From positions 930,001-994,000 of the forward strand of contig NZ_FNWK01000001.1 of assembly GCF_900108295.1 (NCBI RefSeq): DNA of 64,000 nucleotides. Direction: 5' to 3'. This DNA is from Sphingopyxis sp. YR583. GTDB taxonomy: Bacteria > Pseudomonadota > Alphaproteobacteria > Sphingomonadales > Sphingomonadaceae. Positions 36,863 through 45,126 of the stretch are shown here, in pieces (position 1 is the first letter of the stretch; each line of letters begins with the position of its first letter). A program made the translations under genes and the position numbers. Below the pieces are notes generated by a model. That model ran no database searches. It was not told where the DNA came from and saw nothing but the letters and a program-made list of their open reading frames with translations.

Positions 36863-36886
36863 GCCAAAATGGTGGTAATCATTTTG
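36863..36886. terminator. Hairpin after the EAL gene
   Basis: CCAAAATG and CATTTTGG form a perfect 8-bp stem with an 8-nt loop right after the stop codon. There is no strong U-run. Confidence 0.4.
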
Positions 36887-36968
36887 GTTAAGACTCGATT
36901 TACCATGTCGATTAAGGTATACGCGCCGTTAACTGTTCGTCGTGGGCAGTGCCAACAGGAGATCTGAC

Positions 36969-37031
36969 ATGGGTTGGTTCTGGAAATTTCTCGGCGGCGG
37001 CGGCACCGGTAACGGTGGCGGCGAAGCGTAA
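36969..37031 (+). CDS. 20-residue glycine-rich small ORF (MGWFWKFLGGGG...)
   Basis: ATG at 36969 with AGGAG seven bases upstream; ends TAA at 37031. The protein is MGWFWKFLGGGG followed by TGNGGGEA. A strong rho-independent terminator lies 15 bp downstream, so it appears to be a discrete transcription unit between the EAL gene and nrdA. The aromatic-plus-basic head and glycine tail are unlike a normal domain. It could be a membrane-associated peptide. No homologue is known to me. Confidence 0.55.
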   Translation: MGWFWKFLGGGGTGNGGGEA

Positions 37032-37045
37032 GCCAGGAACGAGAT

Positions 37046-37080
37046 AAAAAAGGGCTCCGGACATTTCCGGGGCCCTTTTT
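37046..37080 (+). terminator. Rho-independent terminator of the 20-aa ORF
   Basis: AAAAAAGGGCTCCGGA and TTCCGGGGCCCTTTTT form a long stem with one G-U pair, closing on an A/T tract on both sides. Confidence 0.88.
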
Positions 37081-37584
37081 CTTTGCCTGCAACCCGTGCG
37101 CCCTTGCGCGCCGGACACGGCCCGCCCCACGCCTTCCCGATCGCTAGCGCGCCATATTCGCCGCCGCTCTTTGGCCCGGGCTCGTACCCATAAAAAAAAT
37201 GATCCCCCGCCCGGTCGCAACGATCGCCGCGCAAAGCCGCACTATGCCTTGCCCTCGCCGCCCCGCGCGTCCATCAGCGTCGACGAAACGAATCAAATTA
37301 TCGACGAGTTGAGTCCCCGTTCTGTCATTTACCGTCTTGCATCGCCGCGCCGACGTGGCACTATAGGTGGTGGGTCAAACACGGGGGCACCCCAAGAAAT
37401 AGTATAAGGCTGCAAGTGGCGGATTTCCGTCGTCCATCGCATATGGACACGGGAAAACCCTTCCTGCGGCCAAAAAAAGTGCCCACCGGGACGGGTTTAA
37501 ATGCTAAGACCGGGGCTTCGCCCTGAGTCGAACAAGACAGGAACAAAGCGCACCGCGTGCGCGTTCATATCGGGGGCGAATTCG
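37081..37584. other. Non-coding stretch before nrdA
   Basis: About 500 bp with no convincing gene. It must carry the nrdA promoter. I looked for a paired NrdR box and found only weak pieces (CACTATAGG near 37360 and AAATAGTATAAGG near 37397), not a convincing 16-bp pair. Confidence 0.4.
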
Positions 37585-39531
37585 ATGGATTTTCGGGAAA
37601 CGGAACGAGTGGAGACGAGCGACGTGGCGACGATGGAACTGGCAAAGAATGATGCTCCGGCGGTGAGCGAATCGGCGCCCGAAGGAAAGCCCACGGCCAA
37701 GCTCAACGACAGCAGCGAGCCGAAGGTGCACGCGCGTCGATTCGACATCGTCACCGACAAGAGCCGCGATGCGCTCCTGACCGATTTCGGCAAGGAAACG
37801 CTCGAGGATCGTTACCTCCTGCCCGGCGAATCCTATCAGGATCTCTTCGCGCGCGTCGCCGACGCCTATGCCGACGATCAGGATCACGCGCAGCGCCTCT
37901 ACGACTATATCTCGAAGCTGTGGTTCATGCCCGCGACCCCCGTTCTCTCGAACGGCGGCACCGGCCGCGGCCTGCCCATCTCCTGCTACCTGAACTCGGT
38001 CGACGACAGCCTCGAGGGTATCGTCGGCACCTGGAACGAGAATGTCTGGCTCGCCAGCCGCGGCGGCGGCATCGGCACCTATTGGGGCGCGGTGCGCGGC
38101 ATCGGCGAACCCGTGGGCCTCAACGGCAAGACCAGCGGCATCATTCCCTTCGTCCGCGTGATGGACAGCCTGACCCTCGCGATTTCGCAGGGCTCGCTCC
38201 GCCGCGGCTCGGCCGCCTGCTACCTCGACATCTCGCACCCCGAGATCGAGGAGTTTCTCGAGGTCCGCAAACCCTCGGGCGACTTCAACCGCAAGGCGCT
38301 CAACCTGCACCACGGCGTGCTGATCACCGACGAGTTCATGGAGGCCGTCCGCGACGGCGCCGAATTCAACCTGCGCAGCCCCAAGGACCAGAGCGTCCGC
38401 GGCACTGTCGACGCGCGCGCGCTGTTCCAGAAGCTCGTCGAAACGCGCCTCGCGACCGGCGAGCCCTACATCATCTTCATCGATCAGGTGAACCGCATGA
38501 TGCCCAAGCATCATCGCGACCTCGGGCTCAAAGTCACCACCTCGAACCTCTGCTCGGAAATCACGCTGCCGACCGGCCGCGACCATCTGGGCGAGGATCG
38601 CACCGCGGTCTGCTGCCTCTCGTCATTGAACCTCGAAACCTGGGACGAATGGAACGGCGACAAGGTCTTCATCGAAGACGTGATGCGCATGCTCGATAAC
38701 GTCCTTCAGGACTATATCGACCGCGCCCCGCCCGAAATGGCGCGCGCCAAATATAGCGCCAGCCGCGAACGTTCGGTCGGCCTCGGCGTCATGGGCTTCC
38801 ACAGCTTCCTCCAGGCGCGCGGCCTGCCGTTCGAGGGCGCGATGGCGAAATCGTCGAACCTGCGCGTCTTCAAGCATATCCGTGCACAGGTCGACGCGGC
38901 ATCGATGCTGCTCGCGAACGAGCGCGGCCCCTGCCCCGACGCCGCCGATCAGGGCGTGATGGAGCGCTTCAGCTGCAAGATGGCGATCGCGCCGACCGCG
39001 TCGATCAGCATCATCTGCGGCGGCACCAGCGCGTGCATCGAGCCGATCCCGGCGAACATCTACACGCACAAGACGCTCTCGGGCAGCTTCTCGATCCGCA
39101 ACCCGCACCTCGAAGCGCTGCTCGTCGACAAGGCGAAGAACAGCGACGCGGTGTGGAACTCGATCCTCGAACGCGGCGGCAGCGTCCAGCACCTCGACTT
39201 CCTGACGCAGGACGAGAAGGACTGCTACAAGACCAGCTTCGAAATCGACCAGCGCTGGCTCCTCGAACTCAGCGCCGACCGCACGCCCTATATCGATCAG
39301 GCGCAGTCGCTGAACCTGTTCATCCCCGCCGACGTCGAGAAATGGGATCTGCTCATGCTCCACTACCGCGCGTGGGAACTCGGCATCAAATCGCTCTATT
39401 ATCTCCGCTCGAAATCGGTGCAGCGCGCCGGCTTCGCGGGCGGGGTAGAGGCCGACAACACCGCCGAAGCGCCGAAGTTCGAACTCAGCGCCGAAAGCAC
39501 CGATTACGACGAGTGCCTGGCCTGTCAGTAA
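37585..39531 (+). CDS. nrdA: Ribonucleoside-diphosphate reductase, large subunit
   Basis: 648 aa from the Met at 37585; a start at 37633 is possible. It is the catalytic subunit of aerobic class I ribonucleotide reductase. Key parts: SCYLNSVDDSLEG with the first redox cysteine, GGGIGTYWGAVRG, the thiyl-radical cysteine in NLCSEITLP, the glutamate and partner in this loop, PTASISIICGGTSACIEP, and a C-terminal CLACQ pair for thioredoxin. The N-terminus is too short for an ATP-cone, so allosteric overall-activity control through that domain is absent. It is the partner of nrdB. Confidence 0.96.
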   Translation: MDFRETERVETSDVATMELAKNDAPAVSESAPEGKPTAKLNDSSEPKVHARRFDIVTDKSRDALLTDFGKETLEDRYLLPGESYQDLFARVADAYADDQDHAQRLYDYISKLWFMPATPVLSNGGTGRGLPISCYLNSVDDSLEGIVGTWNENVWLASRGGGIGTYWGAVRGIGEPVGLNGKTSGIIPFVRVMDSLTLAISQGSLRRGSAACYLDISHPEIEEFLEVRKPSGDFNRKALNLHHGVLITDEFMEAVRDGAEFNLRSPKDQSVRGTVDARALFQKLVETRLATGEPYIIFIDQVNRMMPKHHRDLGLKVTTSNLCSEITLPTGRDHLGEDRTAVCCLSSLNLETWDEWNGDKVFIEDVMRMLDNVLQDYIDRAPPEMARAKYSASRERSVGLGVMGFHSFLQARGLPFEGAMAKSSNLRVFKHIRAQVDAASMLLANERGPCPDAADQGVMERFSCKMAIAPTASISIICGGTSACIEPIPANIYTHKTLSGSFSIRNPHLEALLVDKAKNSDAVWNSILERGGSVQHLDFLTQDEKDCYKTSFEIDQRWLLELSADRTPYIDQAQSLNLFIPADVEKWDLLMLHYRAWELGIKSLYYLRSKSVQRAGFAGGVEADNTAEAPKFELSAESTDYDECLACQ

Positions 39532-39540
39532 AGAGTGAAG

Positions 39541-39606
39541 CCCCTCTCCCCTTGTGGGAGAGGGAGGGGCCCGTCGCCGCGTGAGCGGCGATGGGAGGGT
39601 GAGGGG
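39541..39606. repeat. Left terminal inverted repeat of the DUF559 element
   Basis: CCCCTCTCCCCTTGTGGGAG, then AGGGAGGGGCCCG, a hairpin, and GGGAGGGTGAGGGG. It starts 9 bp after the nrdA stop and could act in termination. Confidence 0.75.
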
Positions 39607-40036
39607 AAGAAGCCGCAAGGCCGACCTCCCCCGGTGGACGACCGAAAGAGCGCGCACGCTCCGCCGCGAAGCCACCGACGCCGAGAAGCGCATGTGGCGC
39701 GCCTTGCGAGAGGCTTTTCCTCACGCAAAGTTCCGCCGCCAGCAAGCTCTCGGGCCCTTTTTCGCCGATTTCGCATCGCACGCCGCGCGGCTGGTGATCG
39801 AAATCGACGGAGGACAGCATGGCGAAGCGGTCGCCTAAGACGAAGCGCGGACACGCTTCATCGAAGGTGAAGGATATAGGATGATCCGCTTCTGGAATGA
39901 CGATGTGATGACGAATCTGGAGGGCGTATTGACCTCGATCGCGTCCACCCTCCCTTCTCCCCTTGTGGGAGAAGGTGGCCCGCAGGGCCGGATGAGGGGG
40001 AACGAGGCCGACACCCCCTCACCCTCCCAAGGCTGA
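39554..40036 (+). pseudogene. DUF559 domain endonuclease-like gene, interrupted by a stop
   Basis: The frame encodes ATDAEKRMWRALREAFPHAK, FRRQQALGPFFADFA and LVIEIDGGQH, the DUF559 (Vsr-like nuclease fold) core. It then hits TAA at 39836-39838. The same frame continues DEARTRFIEGEGYRMIRFWN and DDVMTNLEGVL, the normal C-terminal half of the family, so one nonsense change (probably a Tyr codon) splits it. The 5' end lies inside the left repeat, so the original start is unclear. It sits between nrdA and nrdB. Confidence 0.8.
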
Positions 40037-40073
40037 CGCCTTGGGCCCCTCCCTCTCCCACAAGGGGAGAGGG
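40015..40073. repeat. Right terminal inverted repeat of the DUF559 element
   Basis: CCCCTCACCCTCCCAAGGCT to CACAAGGGGAGAGGG, the inverse of the left copy except for the central hairpin. It is 30 bp upstream of the nrdB start. Confidence 0.75.
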
Positions 40074-40105
40074 AATTTGGACCGAGTTTCGACTGGAGTA
40101 CGCCA

Positions 40106-41170
40106 ATGTCGCTTTTGGAAGCCCGCAAGACCTACAAGCCCTTCGAATATCCGTGGGCCTATGATTTCTGGAAACGCCAGCAGCAGATCCACTGGGTTCC
40201 CGAGGAAGTGCCGCTGGGCGAGGATTGCCGCGACTGGGCGCAAAAGATCAGCGACCATGAACGCAACCTGCTGACGCAGATTTTCCGCTTCTTCACGCAG
40301 GCCGATATCGAGGTGCAGGATTGCTACCACGACAAATACGGCCGCGTGTTCAAGCCGACCGAAATCAAGATGATGCTGACCGCGTTCAGCAACATGGAAA
40401 CCGTGCACATCGCGGCCTATTCGCACCTGCTCGACACGATCGGCATGCCCGAAAGCGAATATGGCATGTTCCTCGAATATGACGAGATGCGCGCCAAGCA
40501 CGACTATATGGGCACCTTCGGCGTCGACAGCGACGAGGATATCGCGCGCACGCTCGCGATGTTCGGCGGCTTTACCGAAGGGCTTCAGCTCTTCGCCAGC
40601 TTCGCGATGCTGATGAACTTCCCGCGCTTCAACAAGATGAAGGGCATGGGCCAGATCGTCAGCTGGTCGATCCGCGACGAAAGCCTCCACTGCGAAGGCA
40701 TCATCAAGCTGTTCCACACCTTCGTGAAGGAACGCGACTGCCTGACCAAGGCGGTGAAGGAAGACATCATCGACACCTGCCAGAAAACGGTGCGGCTCGA
40801 GGATGCGTTCATCGACCTCGCGTTCGAACAGGGCCCCGTCCCCGGCATGACGCCGAAGGAAATCAAGCGCTACATCCGCTACATCGCCGACTGGCGTTTG
40901 GGGCAGCTCGGCTTCCAGCCGATCTACATGATCGACGAGCATCCGCTCCCCTGGCTCGCCCCGCTGCTCAACGGCGTCGAGCACGCCAACTTCTTCGAAA
41001 CGCGCGCGACCGAATATTCGAAGGGCGCGACGCGCGGCGACTGGAACACCGTGTGGTCCAGCTTCGACAACCGCAAGAAGGCGAAAGCGAACGACGACGG
41101 CGCCGCAGCCGGCGAAGCGAGCGACGACGGCGAAGACATGTTCAAGCAAGCCGGCATCGCCGCCGAGTAA
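40106..41170 (+). CDS. nrdB: Ribonucleoside-diphosphate reductase, small subunit
   Basis: 354 aa. The ferritin-like di-iron subunit makes the tyrosyl radical for NrdA. The metal ligands are in FTQADIEVQDCYHD and FSNMETVHIAAYSHLL, where the tyrosine seven residues after the Glu matches the radical Tyr, so it is a class Ia-type subunit. WSIRDESLHCEGIIKLFH holds the third and fourth ligands. The acidic, low-complexity tail ends EDMFKQAGIAAE. The start has GGAG at 40097. It is separated from nrdA by the DUF559 relic. Confidence 0.95.
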   Translation: MSLLEARKTYKPFEYPWAYDFWKRQQQIHWVPEEVPLGEDCRDWAQKISDHERNLLTQIFRFFTQADIEVQDCYHDKYGRVFKPTEIKMMLTAFSNMETVHIAAYSHLLDTIGMPESEYGMFLEYDEMRAKHDYMGTFGVDSDEDIARTLAMFGGFTEGLQLFASFAMLMNFPRFNKMKGMGQIVSWSIRDESLHCEGIIKLFHTFVKERDCLTKAVKEDIIDTCQKTVRLEDAFIDLAFEQGPVPGMTPKEIKRYIRYIADWRLGQLGFQPIYMIDEHPLPWLAPLLNGVEHANFFETRATEYSKGATRGDWNTVWSSFDNRKKAKANDDGAAAGEASDDGEDMFKQAGIAAE

Positions 41171-41181
41171 GACAACCAGAA

Positions 41182-41201
41182 CCCCTCCCCTTCGGGAGGG
41201 G
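41182..41201 (+). terminator. Hairpin terminator after nrdB
   Basis: CCCCTCCC / GGGAGGGG, perfect 8-bp stem with a CTTC loop, followed by CATTACC. The run of U is missing, so efficiency is uncertain. Confidence 0.55.
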
Positions 41202-41292
41202 CATTACCATTGTGAACCCCGGCGCAAGCCGGGGCCTAGCGAGGCGAAAACGCCCCGCACCAGACAAGACCAAGACGTCAGAGGCCCAAAAA

Positions 41293-41523
41293 ATGACCGA
41301 AGAAAAAAAACAGAAACTCCTGATCCTCAGCCAGCCGCAGCGCGCGACCCTCGAAGGTCTCTCGAACCGCCGCCCCCAGCTCCCGACCGACCCCGTCCGC
41401 GACGAACTCGTCACGCTGGGCCTCGTGGTCAAACAGGGCGCCAAATGGGCGCTGACCCCGACAGGCAAGAAGGTGCTGGCGGCGAACTCGAACCGGCGCA
41501 ACTCGGGCGGGTTTTCGGTTTAA
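41293..41523 (+). CDS. Small hypothetical protein, possible winged-helix fold
   Basis: 76 aa from the ATG at 41293, preceded by an A-rich leader. The body (LLILSQPQRATLEGLSN then DELVTLGLVVKQGAKWALTP then TGKKVLAAN) resembles the last helix and wing of a winged-helix domain (for example the -GLV--G-KWALT-TGK- pattern of MarR-like proteins). The frame upstream of the ATG is not coding. Function unknown. Confidence 0.6.
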   Translation: MTEEKKQKLLILSQPQRATLEGLSNRRPQLPTDPVRDELVTLGLVVKQGAKWALTPTGKKVLAANSNRRNSGGFSV

Positions 41524-41591
41524 AAAACGCCTACCACGCCGTTAAATAGAGCGACGATGAGTCGCCAGCTAGCGGCTAGGGGGATAATGTC

Positions 41592-42446
41592 TTGAAACGG
41601 AAGATTTCCGTATATGCAATAGCGATCGCCATTTCTTTGCCGTGGCTAATCTGGCTTATCGTTTTGTCAAACGACAAATCATTCAAATATTTCTTTAATA
41701 ACAGCTCTGAAAACCCTTACGCCTTATCAGGCGCGTTCGGGGATTCTTTTGGCTTTGTTGCTTCTTTAATGACCATGGTTGCAGCTGTTGGCGTGTACGT
41801 TACATTCTCCAACGAACAACACGCGAGAAGAATTTCTCAGTTTGAGTCAAATTTTTTCACTCTTTTGAAAAATTTGGAATCAATCACATCTCAAATACAG
41901 ATGGAGCTCCTCCAGAAGCGTAAGGACAGCACCTTTAAAGCAAAATACCCTCCCCTCCTCCGAGCAGGGAACAGAATTACTATTCGATATCATCATGGGA
42001 GAGAGGGACTAAAGGTCATTCTTTATATTATAAGGAATGATATAGAACCTGATGGATACTTAAACATAAAGATCGTTGCAAAAAAATACAACGAAACATA
42101 CAATAGATTTGTCCATTTTCTTGGTCACTATTTTAGAACTGTATACCACATATACAGGCTAATTGACGAAAAATGCCCAAAAGATGATGACCTTTCTTAC
42201 CACTACGCAAGAATTGTTAGATCGCAATTAAGCAATCCAGAACTGTGCCTGCTATCATACAACTGCATTGTAGGAGAGGGCAGGTACAAATTTAGGGAAC
42301 TTGCGGAAAAGTACGCTATTTTTCACAATATACATAGAGAAGTTATAGATGAATATGAACAATCTGAACTGGATTTTTTTCTAAGGAAGATTCATCATTC
42401 TGCTTTTAGATTTGAGCCAATTGTACCAATAACATATGATGACTAA
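41592..42446 (+). CDS. Putative abortive-infection protein, AbiC-like (putAbiC family)
   Basis: 284 aa from a TTG preceded by a GGGGG-type ribosome-binding site. Two transmembrane segments: residues 5-25 and about 52-72 (DSFGFVASLMTMVAAVGVYV). The cytoplasmic part has the family sequence features FESNFFTLLKNLESI, HYFRTVYHIYRLIDE, YARIVRSQLSNPELCLLSYN and KFRELAEKYAIFHNI. The gene is strikingly AT-rich and uses AT-ending codons, unlike its neighbours, so recent horizontal acquisition is likely. Members are anti-phage candidates. Confidence 0.8.
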   Translation: MKRKISVYAIAIAISLPWLIWLIVLSNDKSFKYFFNNSSENPYALSGAFGDSFGFVASLMTMVAAVGVYVTFSNEQHARRISQFESNFFTLLKNLESITSQIQMELLQKRKDSTFKAKYPPLLRAGNRITIRYHHGREGLKVILYIIRNDIEPDGYLNIKIVAKKYNETYNRFVHFLGHYFRTVYHIYRLIDEKCPKDDDLSYHYARIVRSQLSNPELCLLSYNCIVGEGRYKFRELAEKYAIFHNIHREVIDEYEQSELDFFLRKIHHSAFRFEPIVPITYDD

Positions 42447-42539
42447 GCTAAGACGCACCATAATGGAGGAATTATTTACAGGCGCGACACCCCCTAATTA
42501 GCCGTCGCCTATCCAAGGCTCATCCGCTAACCAAGCGCC

Positions 42540-43415
42540 ATGCCCGGGGTCTTCGTCCATCGCCGCGACACGCATTATGCCGACGAGCCCTATCGGCAAT
42601 ATCAATTCCCCAAAGCCTATCTGTCGCGCGCTAGCCAGTTCGAAGGCGATTGGGCGGTCTATTATGAACCCGTAAAGGCCGGCGGCCGGGGTTTTTACGC
42701 CGTCGCCTGGGTCAATAAAATCGTTCCCGACCCCACGCGCGAAGGCCATTATCTCGCGCTGATCCAGCCCGATACCTATCTCGACTTCGCGCACAACGTC
42801 CCGCGGACAATCGATGGCGCGCTTGTCGAAAGCGATTTGGCTAATGCGCAAGCGGCCGTGCGCCCGCTCAGCCAGCGCGACTTTGTTCGCATCATCGACC
42901 TCGGCCTTGGCGACGACGAAAACGCCCTGCCCCGCGTTGGCGATCCGGCGTCCCCCTTGCCGCCCTCGCTTCACGATACCCAGCGCCCGTTCCGCTTCGA
43001 GCAGCAGCGCGTTCGCGCCGAAAGCCTGACCTCGCGCATCGTTCGCGACCGCGTCTTCCGCACCGCCGTGCTCGCTGCCTATGACAAGCGCTGCGCAATG
43101 ACCGGCCTCAAGTTCATCAACGGCGGCGGCCGCGCCGAAGTCGCCGCCGCGCATATCCGCCCCGTCGCTGCGAATGGCCCTGACTCCGTGAACAATGGCC
43201 TCGCCCTCTCGGGCACCGCGCATTGGATGTTCGACCGCGGTCTGATTTCCTTGGGCGACGACCTCTCGGTCCTAGTTTCGCGCCACGTCAACGATACCGA
43301 AAGCCTCGATCGGCTGCTCCGGCCCGACCGCAAGGCGATCGAACCGCTCGATCCAGCGCTTCGCCCGCATCCAAGCTTCCTCGCATGGCATCGGGCAAAT
43401 GTCTTCAAATCCTAG
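42540..43415 (+). CDS. HNH endonuclease (putative restriction endonuclease)
   Basis: 291 aa. The N-terminal region starts GVFVHRRDTHYADEPYRQYQ and continues FPKAYLSRASQFEGDWAVYY, a reading module seen in these proteins. The C-terminal HNH_2-type nuclease has YDKRCAMTGL (about residues 181-190), AAHIRPVAANGPDSVNNGLA with His205 and Asn219, and AHWMFDRGLISL with His228. Codon usage is host-like. It follows the AbiC-like gene with no obvious ribosome-binding site; an in-frame stop lies 9 bp upstream, fixing the start. A defence role is inference. Confidence 0.83.
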   Translation: MPGVFVHRRDTHYADEPYRQYQFPKAYLSRASQFEGDWAVYYEPVKAGGRGFYAVAWVNKIVPDPTREGHYLALIQPDTYLDFAHNVPRTIDGALVESDLANAQAAVRPLSQRDFVRIIDLGLGDDENALPRVGDPASPLPPSLHDTQRPFRFEQQRVRAESLTSRIVRDRVFRTAVLAAYDKRCAMTGLKFINGGGRAEVAAAHIRPVAANGPDSVNNGLALSGTAHWMFDRGLISLGDDLSVLVSRHVNDTESLDRLLRPDRKAIEPLDPALRPHPSFLAWHRANVFKS

Positions 43416-43491
43416 CGAAGTTGGTGAAATCGCCACCTTGCCTTCCCACCCTCCTGCTGTATTAAACAAATAACACAGCAGGAATCCCGCC

Positions 43492-44016
43492 ATGCCCCTC
43501 TCCCTCCTCCTCGCCGCCGCGCTCGCAGCCCCCACCCCCATGCCCACCGGCGAAGCCCTCACCGCGCAGATCGCCACCAACGACGCCCGCCTCTTCTGGG
43601 CCGTCTTCGAAGGCTGCGACGCAAAGGCGCTCCCCGACCTGCTCGCCGCCGATTTCCGCATGATCCACGACAAGGGCGGGCTTGCCGAACCCAGCCGCGA
43701 CGCGATGATCGCCGATGTCGCAAAAAGCTGCGCCAGCCGTCAGCCGGGCGGAACGCAGGCGGGGTATAAAAACCGCCGCCTGCTCGTCCCCGGCTCGCAC
43801 CGCGTCCGCGCGATGGGCGACTGGGGCGCGCTGGAGGAGGGCGCGCATGTCTTCTTCGAATGGAACGCCCGCGACGCGCGCTGGGACATGGTCGGCGGCG
43901 CGCATTATATGCACCTGTGGCAATGGATGCCCGCCGAAGCGCGCTTTCGCCTGTCGCAAAGCTACAGCTACGATCACGACGGCGCCGCGCCCTATCCACC
44001 GGCACCCGGTCGCTAG
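43492..44016 (+). CDS. Exported NTF2-like (DUF4440-type) protein
   Basis: 174 aa. A short signal-like N-terminus (MPLSLLLAAALAAPTPMP) is followed by a cone-shaped NTF2-like fold: QIATNDARLFWAVFEGCD, LPDLLAADFRMIHDKGG, HRVRAMGDWGALEEGAHVFF and a final ARDARWDMVGGAHYMHLWQW. These match DUF4440/SnoaL-type proteins, mostly small-ligand binders or isomerases of unknown substrate. Confidence 0.75.
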   Translation: MPLSLLLAAALAAPTPMPTGEALTAQIATNDARLFWAVFEGCDAKALPDLLAADFRMIHDKGGLAEPSRDAMIADVAKSCASRQPGGTQAGYKNRRLLVPGSHRVRAMGDWGALEEGAHVFFEWNARDARWDMVGGAHYMHLWQWMPAEARFRLSQSYSYDHDGAAPYPPAPGR

Positions 44017-44044
44017 GCGGGCGGCTCGCGTCGGCCGCGCGCGA

Positions 44045-44563
44045 TCAATTCATCGCCGACCCCGCCGGAAAGCCGCGTAGCCCGGCGACCGCGAACATCA
44101 CCCCGCCGCGCACCGCCTCGGGCGAATCCTCGAGCAGATAGAGCTTCACCAGCTCGCGCGTCACTTCGCTGTCGTCGTCGACGACCAGCCGCAGCGACGC
44201 GATGCCAAGGTCGTTCTTCGCGATCACCACGTCGCGGATCAGCGGCAGCGGCCAGCTCTCCTCGCTGCCGCGATAGAGCCGCGCGCCATCGTGCCAGATA
44301 AAGGCGCCGCGCCGCCGCCAGGCGCGATAAAAGGCCGTAAAGCCGAGCAGCGCCACCGCGATCCCCGCGCTCACCAGCAGATTGCCGACCAATATCGAAC
44401 GCAATATGTCCGCCGCGCTGTCGCCCCACGCGACGCTCGCCTGTCGCAGCATCAGCCCCGCCGCCGCCAGCGCGCACAGCAACTGCCCCGCCAGCAGCGG
44501 CTTCGCCTTCAGCCGGCCGATCACAATCTGTCTGGAAAACCCGCCTGTCATCGCGGCACACAT
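44045..44563 (-). CDS. Hypothetical membrane protein with cytoplasmic C-terminal domain
   Basis: 172 aa (168 if the start is the Met at 44551). Two hydrophobic segments (about residues 22-44 and 58-80) followed by a soluble domain (WHDGARLYRGSEESWPLPL onward, with IAKNDLGIASLRLVVDD). The layout resembles PH-like or DUF2244-type proteins, but I cannot name it. The function is unknown. Confidence 0.7.
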   Translation of the reverse strand: MCAAMTGGFSRQIVIGRLKAKPLLAGQLLCALAAAGLMLRQASVAWGDSAADILRSILVGNLLVSAGIAVALLGFTAFYRAWRRRGAFIWHDGARLYRGSEESWPLPLIRDVVIAKNDLGIASLRLVVDDDSEVTRELVKLYLLEDSPEAVRGGVMFAVAGLRGFPAGSAMN

Positions 44564-44866
44564 AGGAAGCGCGGGCGCACGGCGCCACCCCGCCCGACGT
44601 GCGAAATAGGATCGCGGTCCCCTTTCCTACATCGCCGCCGCGTGCCAGCCTTTCGCCGCTAGCTCTTTGACATGCTGAATTCCCCGCCCCGCCCGCGTGA
44701 AACGTCGCACCGCGCGCGATCTTTGCAATGTTTCGCCCGCGTGCCGGATGCGCAATCTTCGCGACCTTTGGGCTCGCGACACCGGGCCAAGCGCCCCGGC
44801 CCTGCGGCAAACCGGCGCGCACGGCGCCCGATCCCTGCTATACTCGCCCGCGAAAGGAGAAAGCCG
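44564..44866. other. Gap without a gene
   Basis: About 300 bp. The only signal is a probable promoter for the next gene: TGCTATACT at 44836-44844 is a good -10 placed about 23 bp before its start codon. The reading frames here are shadows. Confidence 0.4.
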
Positions 44867-45022
44867 ATGCAGGCCGTAACCGAAGGCGACCGCCGCAAGG
44901 AGGTTCGCGTCCTCCTCGACCAGATTCAGGCGCATCCCGAACGCGACTGGAGCGAGGCGCGCCGCCGCCTCGCGACGCTGAACAAGCTGATCGCCGCGCC
45001 GCCCCGACAGCATCCGCACTAG
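44867..45022 (+). CDS. Small basic protein, 51 aa
   Basis: ATG at 44867 with a textbook AAAGGAGA ribosome-binding site six bases upstream and a -10-like TATACT nearby. The protein (MQAVTEGDRRKEVRVLLDQI followed by ...DWSEARRRLATLNKLI) looks like a single alpha-helical hairpin. The frame continues upstream without stops to 44672, but that is not supported. The function is unknown. Confidence 0.65.
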   Translation: MQAVTEGDRRKEVRVLLDQIQAHPERDWSEARRRLATLNKLIAAPPRQHPH

Positions 45023-45126
45023 CCGCTCGTCGCGCGTCCGCGCCTACCCGTCGCAACCGCACGGACGCGATGCAACAATCGGACATTGCACGTGTTTCTT
45101 CGTCGTAGGCATCGGCGCCGCCCCTA

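Larger units (their letters stand above)
39541..40074 (+). mobile_element. Decayed element carrying a DUF559 nuclease between nrdA and nrdB
   Basis: Bounded by long terminal inverted repeats: left 39541-39606, beginning CCCCTCTCCCCTTGTGGGAG; right 40015-40073, ending CACAAGGGGAGAGGG. Each arm holds a different short hairpin in the middle (GTCGCCGC-GTGAGCGGCGAT against AAGGCTGACGCCTT). A third, diverged copy of the CCTTGTGGGAGAAGG motif is inside at 39949-40000. The cargo is a broken DUF559 gene. No transposase is present. Confidence 0.7.

Noticed and set aside
37340..37410. NrdR box pair upstream of nrdA
   Set aside because: Only weak, unpaired matches; not enough to claim a regulator site.
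44627..45019. 130-aa minus-strand frame in the 44.6-45.0 kb gap
   Set aside because: No RBS, shadow of the 51-aa gene, Arg/Ala-rich without pattern.
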